From the NCBI GenBank assembly GCA_021464245.1, contig JADCRB010000119.1, positions 62,001-126,000 of the forward strand: a stretch of 64,000 nt of DNA, read 5' to 3'. Under the pieces are notes generated by a model. It ran no database searches. It saw only the letters and a list, made by a program, of their open reading frames with translations, and had not been told where the DNA came from. Below are positions 63,475 through 64,000 of this stretch, piece by piece. Within the stretch, counting starts at the first letter, position 1; every line of letters begins with the position of its first letter. Made by a program: the position numbers and the translations under genes. This DNA is from Carallia brachiata. Taxonomy: Eukaryota; Streptophyta; Magnoliopsida; Malpighiales; Rhizophoraceae.

Positions 63475-64000
63475 GTCGTAGATTCTACTCATCTTATTCC
63501 TCTGATGTCAACTATTTCGTTGGATGGTGTTTGGGAAACAAGAGTTGCAAAATGAAACATTTCTTCCACACATTTTTTGGCCTTTCTACTCATCATATGA
63601 ATCTCAATGCTAAATCATCTCTGGAATCTGATTTGAGCCTATGCAGTGAAATTTCATTTTCTTTGATCACTTAGTTTCAAGCCTTTGCATCATTTTTGTT
63701 TGCAATTCTTTTCCCAATCCATTTTTCTTAAGTACTAGTTTTATAGATGCCATCAAACATGTGGTAATTATACTAGACTATTTTAGTTAAGGGAGATGTA
63801 AAGATGGAGGGGAAGGAATTGTTTGGGGTAGAAGTAGAGGCCAACCTTTTAAAGAAAGTGTTTAGTGAAAACTCTCAATTTCATGTGTGAATATTCAGTA
63901 ACAAAATTCCATCCTTTTTTCTGATTCTCTTTTGGAAAAGCCTCTAATTCAGATATTTGTTGTTTCATAGGTTCGACATTTCATTTGTGTTATTTAGTTA
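63475..64000 (+). other. DCL2 intron continuing past the window edge
   Basis: No further DCL2 exon with family sequence is visible. An AG at 63970 (ttcatag) is a possible acceptor, but the following sequence does not read like DCL2. If the exon-17 donor is not used, the frame stops at 63672-63674. Confidence 0.4.

Overview
The window is plant nuclear DNA, almost certainly from a dicot. Genes have many short exons with GT-AG introns. Introns and intergenic DNA are very AT-rich and full of microsatellites and poly(A)/poly(T) runs. The gene set is plant-specific: a BAHD acyltransferase, a plant-type Ariadne E3 ligase, a Ycf20-like chloroplast protein, a GDSL lipase, a BABY BOOM-type double-AP2 factor and a Dicer-like 2. 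I cannot name the species. Exon boundaries below were chosen by eye from splice sites, reading phase and family conservation.

Layout, left to right. 605-2724 (-): two-exon BAHD acyltransferase with a one-base frameshift. 2725-12634: about 10 kb without a recognisable gene, holding a ~255-bp tandem array (about 4.5-6.4 kb), microsatellites and small insertions. 12635-18822 (+): 15-exon Ariadne RBR ubiquitin ligase (ARI7/ARI8 type). 22020-25843 (-): four-exon TMEM62-like membrane metallophosphoesterase. 27384-28628 (+): two-exon Ycf20-like (DUF565) plastid protein. 30561-32087 (+): three-exon GDSL esterase/lipase with a problem at its start. 33960-39061 (-): nine-exon BABY BOOM/AINTEGUMENTA-like factor with a 9-nt microexon. 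39.7-57.4 kb: transposon-rich DNA with a dead LINE RNase H domain, two hAT-like non-autonomous elements, several inverted-repeat MITEs, a probable LTR remnant and a broken intron-containing RPL38 gene. 57459 to the window end (+): Dicer-like 2, with helicase, dimerisation and PAZ regions present and the RNase III domains beyond the edge.

These are independently transcribed eukaryotic genes; there is no operon and no shared pathway. By recalled Arabidopsis locus order, two gene pairs here (Ariadne with Ycf20-like, metallophosphoesterase with DCL2) are immediate neighbours in Arabidopsis, so the window looks like two interleaved ancestral blocks.

The least ordinary signals are: (a) a set of very short poly(A) insertions flanked by 11-21 bp direct repeats; (b) poly-C/poly-G tracts joined to GC-rich cores, one inside a 16-bp direct repeat; (c) two genes that each appear to lack one G in a G run; (d) a tandem duplication spanning a splice donor; and (e) the tandem array. 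I did not find a clearly new multi-gene system.
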